Translations under genes and position numbers: made by a program
Origin: Kutzneria sp.
GTDB lineage: Bacteria; Actinomycetota; Actinomycetes; Mycobacteriales; Pseudonocardiaceae
Direction of reading: 5' to 3'
DNA length: 64,000 bases
Assembly (NCBI GenBank): GCA_019239965.1
Contig: JAFAZC010000050.1
Coordinates: 1 to 64,000, forward strand
The notes under the pieces: generated by a model
Databases searched by the model: none
What the model saw: the letters and a program-made list of their open reading frames with translations, nothing else
What the model was told of the DNA's origin: nothing
Shown here: positions 61,601-64,000 of the stretch, in pieces
How positions within the stretch are numbered: position 1 is the stretch's first letter
Layout of the letters: each line of letters opens with the position of its first letter

Positions 61601-61945
61601 GTGCCTGTTTCCGCCACGAGAGTGTTGGACGCACTGGGAGATGGCAATCGTCGCTCCATTTTGGAGCGTTTGGCGGCTGGCCCGTTGCCGGTCGGCGCAT
61701 TGGCCGAGCAGCTGCCGATTTCCCGGCCCGCGGTGTCGCAGCATCTGCGTGTGCTGAAGGAGGCCGAGTTGGTCACCGTGTCGGTTGTGGGCACGCGCCA
61801 CCTGTACCGGATCAACCCCTCCGGGCTGCGGGCCGTCCGGGATTACCTCCACCGGTTTTGGATGACGGCCCTTGACAACTTCGCCGCGCTGGCTGAAGCC
61901 GAAGCCGCCGACCGGCGGTTGGAACCAGAGGAGCATCGACGATGA
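61601..61945 (+). CDS. ArsR-family transcriptional repressor
   Basis: 114 residues from GTG 61601. VLDALGDGNRRSILERLAAGPLPVGALAEQLPISRPAVSQHLRVLKEAELV is a clear winged helix-turn-helix in pieces. No metal-binding Cys or His pair is evident, so it likely senses something other than metals. Its stop overlaps the start of the SRPBCC gene (ATGA), and with the third gene forms an ArsR-SRPBCC-mycothiol operon common in actinomycetes. Confidence 0.93.
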   Translation: MPVSATRVLDALGDGNRRSILERLAAGPLPVGALAEQLPISRPAVSQHLRVLKEAELVTVSVVGTRHLYRINPSGLRAVRDYLHRFWMTALDNFAALAEAEAADRRLEPEEHRR

Positions 61946-62415
61946 CCACCGAGCCCACCACCGAGGTCCAGGTTCACCGGTCGGTGAGCGTGCCGCTGTC
62001 GCCGGAGCGGGCTTTCGCGCTGTTCACGGCCAGGATGACCGAGTTCTGGCCCCAGGAACACTCCATTGGCTCCTCCGCGCTGGCGCAGGTCGTCCTCGAA
62101 CCCCGGGTTGGTGGCCGGTGGTACGAACGCGGAGTCGACGGCACGGAGTGCGAGTGGGGGCGCGTTGGCGAGTGGCAGCCGCCGAACAGGGTGGTGCTGC
62201 TCTGGCAGATCGGCGCGAACTGGCAGTTCGACCCGGATCTCGAGACCGAGGTGGAGGTGACGTTCACCGAGGAAACGGCGGGACGAACCCTGGTCGATCT
62301 GCGACACCGGCATCTGGAGCGCTACGGCGACCAGGCCGACGCGATGTACGCGGGGTTCGACTCGCCGGCCGGCTGGACCGGCACCCTCAGCCGGTTCGCC
62401 GAGGTGGCCGGATGA
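61942..62415 (+). CDS. SRPBCC/AHSA1-domain protein
   Basis: 157 residues. SVSVPLSPERAFALFTARMTEFWP starts the family, with GGRWYERGVDGTECEWGRVGEWQPPNRVVLLWQIG and FTEETAGRTLVDLRHRHLE as the beta-sheet core. AHSA1-type domains bind hydrophobic ligands; the ligand here is unknown. The gene overlaps arsR and the next gene by ATGA. Confidence 0.92.
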   Translation: MTTEPTTEVQVHRSVSVPLSPERAFALFTARMTEFWPQEHSIGSSALAQVVLEPRVGGRWYERGVDGTECEWGRVGEWQPPNRVVLLWQIGANWQFDPDLETEVEVTFTEETAGRTLVDLRHRHLERYGDQADAMYAGFDSPAGWTGTLSRFAEVAG

Positions 62416-63047
62416 CCAGCGAACAACGCTCCGTCGACGTGATGACGCTGGCCACCCAGGAACGCACCGACCTCGCCGACTTCCTGGACACGCTGACACC
62501 ACAACAGTGGGAAGCGCCGAGCCTGTGCGAGGGTTGGACCGTTCGCGACGTGGTCGCCCACGCGATCAGCTACGACGAGCTGAGCTGGTGGGGCATGGCA
62601 AAGCGCTTTGCTCGCGGCGGGTTCACCCTGGACAGGACCAACGACGTCGGACTGACGGAGTACGCCCACGGCCCACGTGAACTCCTCGCTCTGCTGCGTG
62701 CCCACCTGCGGCCCAGTGGTTTGCCTTCCGCTTTCGGCGGCATGATCGCGCTCGTGGACGGGATGATCCACCATCAGGACATCCGCCGCCCGCTCGGCAT
62801 GCCCCGCGACATCCCTCACGACCGGCTCCGAACCGCGCTGCGGCTGGCGCTGCTCGCCCGGCCTGTCGGCGCCTCCCGAAGGGCCCGCGGCCTCACCCTC
62901 GTCGCCACCGACCTTGACTGGTCACATGGCTCCGGCCCGGAGGTGCGTGGCCCAGGTGAAGCCGTGCTGATGGCCATCGCCGGCCGCGGTCACGCCGTCG
63001 CCGAACTGTCCGGTCCCGGTCAGTCCGTGCTCGCCAGCCGAATCTGA
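62412..63047 (+). CDS. Maleylpyruvate isomerase-type mycothiol-dependent enzyme (MDMPI)
   Basis: 211 residues. DLADFLDTLTPQQWEAPSLCEGWTVRDVVAHAISYDEL is the MDMPI_N motif; the H in VAHA and a later MIHHQDIRRPLG hold metal ligands (H, E/D, H). These enzymes open or isomerise substrates with mycothiol as cofactor, supporting an actinobacterial host. The substrate is unknown. Last gene of the arsR operon. Confidence 0.9.
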   Translation: MTSEQRSVDVMTLATQERTDLADFLDTLTPQQWEAPSLCEGWTVRDVVAHAISYDELSWWGMAKRFARGGFTLDRTNDVGLTEYAHGPRELLALLRAHLRPSGLPSAFGGMIALVDGMIHHQDIRRPLGMPRDIPHDRLRTALRLALLARPVGASRRARGLTLVATDLDWSHGSGPEVRGPGEAVLMAIAGRGHAVAELSGPGQSVLASRI

Positions 63048-63152
63048 GACCACACGCCGGGTAAGGCCCGAGGATAGGGGAGACGGGTTCCGAAGATCAG
63101 CCCCGAGGCGTGGAGGTGTTGACCTGCGGATAACGTCCTGACCGCGACAGAG

Positions 63153-63581
63153 GTGTCAGAACTGGTCGGATTGCTCGGGCTGGCCGCCCATGTCGAGGGT
63201 GGGTGGTTCCGCGAGACCTGGCGGGCGGCCGCGCACGTCCGCCCCGCGGGGTACCCAGCCGACAGGCCACTGGTCAGCGCGATCTACTTCCTGCTGCACC
63301 CTGGCGAGCACTCACGCTGGCACCGGGTGCGATCCGACGAGATATGGCTGTGGCACCGAGGCGGTCCGCTGCGCCTGCGGCTCGGTGGCACCGGTGCGGA
63401 GCCTGACGACACCGACACCCTCGAGGTGGACCTCGGGCCCGACGTGGCCGCGGGGATGCGTCCGCAGATCGTCGTGCCCGGCCGGACCTGGCAGTCCGCG
63501 TGGCCACTCGCCGACCAACCCGTGCTGGTCACCTGCGTCGTCGCGCCTGGCTTCCACTACGACGATTTCTCCTTGGTGTGA
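63153..63581 (+). CDS. Cupin superfamily (DUF985/Cupin_5) protein
   Basis: 142 residues from GTG 63153. LAAHVEGGWFRETWRA, SAIYFLLHPGEHSRWHRVRSDEIWLWHRGGPL and QSAWPLADQPVLVTCVVAPGFHYDDF match PF06172. The family resembles a cupin but its activity is not known. The strong E-x-W and W-H-R residues are conserved. The ribosome site is weak. Confidence 0.88.
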   Translation: MSELVGLLGLAAHVEGGWFRETWRAAAHVRPAGYPADRPLVSAIYFLLHPGEHSRWHRVRSDEIWLWHRGGPLRLRLGGTGAEPDDTDTLEVDLGPDVAAGMRPQIVVPGRTWQSAWPLADQPVLVTCVVAPGFHYDDFSLV

Positions 63582-63765
63582 AAGGATTGTTGGGTCCGTG
63601 CGCTGCTGGATACATCGACCAGCGGAGTGACGATGTCACCACCGGCGCGGTGTCAGGCTCGCAGCACGGAGCGAGAGAGCGACACCTCGGACAGATCCAC
63701 TTCGACCCGTTTCCGTATGGACGCAAGTCATTGCCTTCGCACTCGTCCGTCCATCGTCGTGAACC

Positions 63766-64000
63766 TCATCCCCACTTGGTGTACTCAGGCAGGCGGCCAG
63801 CGACATCGGCCGGGGACGGCATGCGTGCGATCTCGTCGGCGATCGCACGGGCCGCATCGCGGTGCTCGGCACGTCCATGGACTGGCAACAACATCCGACC
63901 GCTGTCAGCGATGGCGTCCCTGCTCAGTTCGCCCGGGAGAAGGCGCAGCGCGGCGCCGGCGGCGGTAACCGCATCAGCGTTGGCGAACTGGTCGGCGCCC
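63766..64000 (-). CDS. Glycosyltransferase, MGT/UGT type (C-terminal end only)
   Basis: The last 77 residues of a protein that begins beyond the right edge. It ends ADQFANADAVTAAGAALRLLPGELS, a run, and ARAIADEIARMPSPADVAGRL, which is the usual C-terminus of MGT-family enzymes. The partial D-Q-x3-N-A motif after the sugar-nucleotide site is visible. MGT members glycosylate macrolides or other aglycones. Function cannot be told from the fragment, but with erm and RlmA-like genes it could be part of macrolide resistance. Confidence 0.75.
   Translation of the reverse strand, partial: GADQFANADAVTAAGAALRLLPGELSRDAIADSGRMLLPVHGRAEHRDAARAIADEIARMPSPADVAGRLPEYTKWG

Overview
The window is high-GC actinobacterial DNA with dense short gaps, GTG and TTG starts, GGAGG-type ribosome sites and many ATGA/GTGA overlaps. 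Mycothiol- and F420-type enzymes, an RlmA(II)/Erm pair, Ku/LigD repair and several TetR, IclR and Rrf2 regulators suggest a filamentous actinomycete. A member of the Pseudonocardiaceae (Amycolatopsis-like) is my inference. I found no rRNA, tRNA, CRISPR array, insertion sequence or phage.

Layout. 1-10 kb: accessory enzymes, including a cut-off secreted esterase, a TIGR00027-type methyltransferase, an amino-acid permease, a LysE-type pseudogene, an F420-type nitroreductase with a TetR regulator facing an amidohydrolase, a CGNR regulator facing a dehalogenase-like hydrolase, and an RlmA(II)-like rRNA methyltransferase. 10-15 kb: an Rrf2 regulator facing an FAD protein-cysC-cysD-cysN operon that makes APS and PAPS. 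15-21 kb: an aldehyde dehydrogenase, a protein joining two P-loop NTPase domains to a PrmC-like methyltransferase, a cupin/Gfo-Idh-MocA pair, and a TetR-FMN reductase fusion.

21-37 kb is a coherent choline-to-glycine island. It holds betaine-aldehyde dehydrogenase, an APC permease, choline dehydrogenase, heterotetrameric sarcosine oxidase (BDAG order), a dimethylglycine-dehydrogenase-like protein, an MFS carrier, an IclR regulator and a GbcA-like Rieske oxygenase. Together they would oxidise choline to betaine, remove the methyl groups one at a time and feed one-carbon units into folate. A GbcB-type reductase is not present.

37-39 kb carries an APH-family kinase facing an Erm methyltransferase. 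Upstream of erm I read a short leader peptide ending in Arg-Leu-Arg-Arg-Val and six ordered complementary segments that could form a translational attenuator. 39-45 kb holds an F420-type oxidoreductase, a cluster of small envelope proteins, and Ku, a small Cys-rich protein and an ATP-dependent ligase for end joining. 45-64 kb is mixed: P450, methyltransferases (one frameshifted), PxpB/PxpC without PxpA, PrsW-type protease, hemerythrin, glutamate-synthase-like protein, UppP, an unusual SDR with a TetR regulator, HdeD, an ArsR-SRPBCC-mycothiol enzyme operon, and the C-terminus of an MGT-type glycosyltransferase at the right edge.
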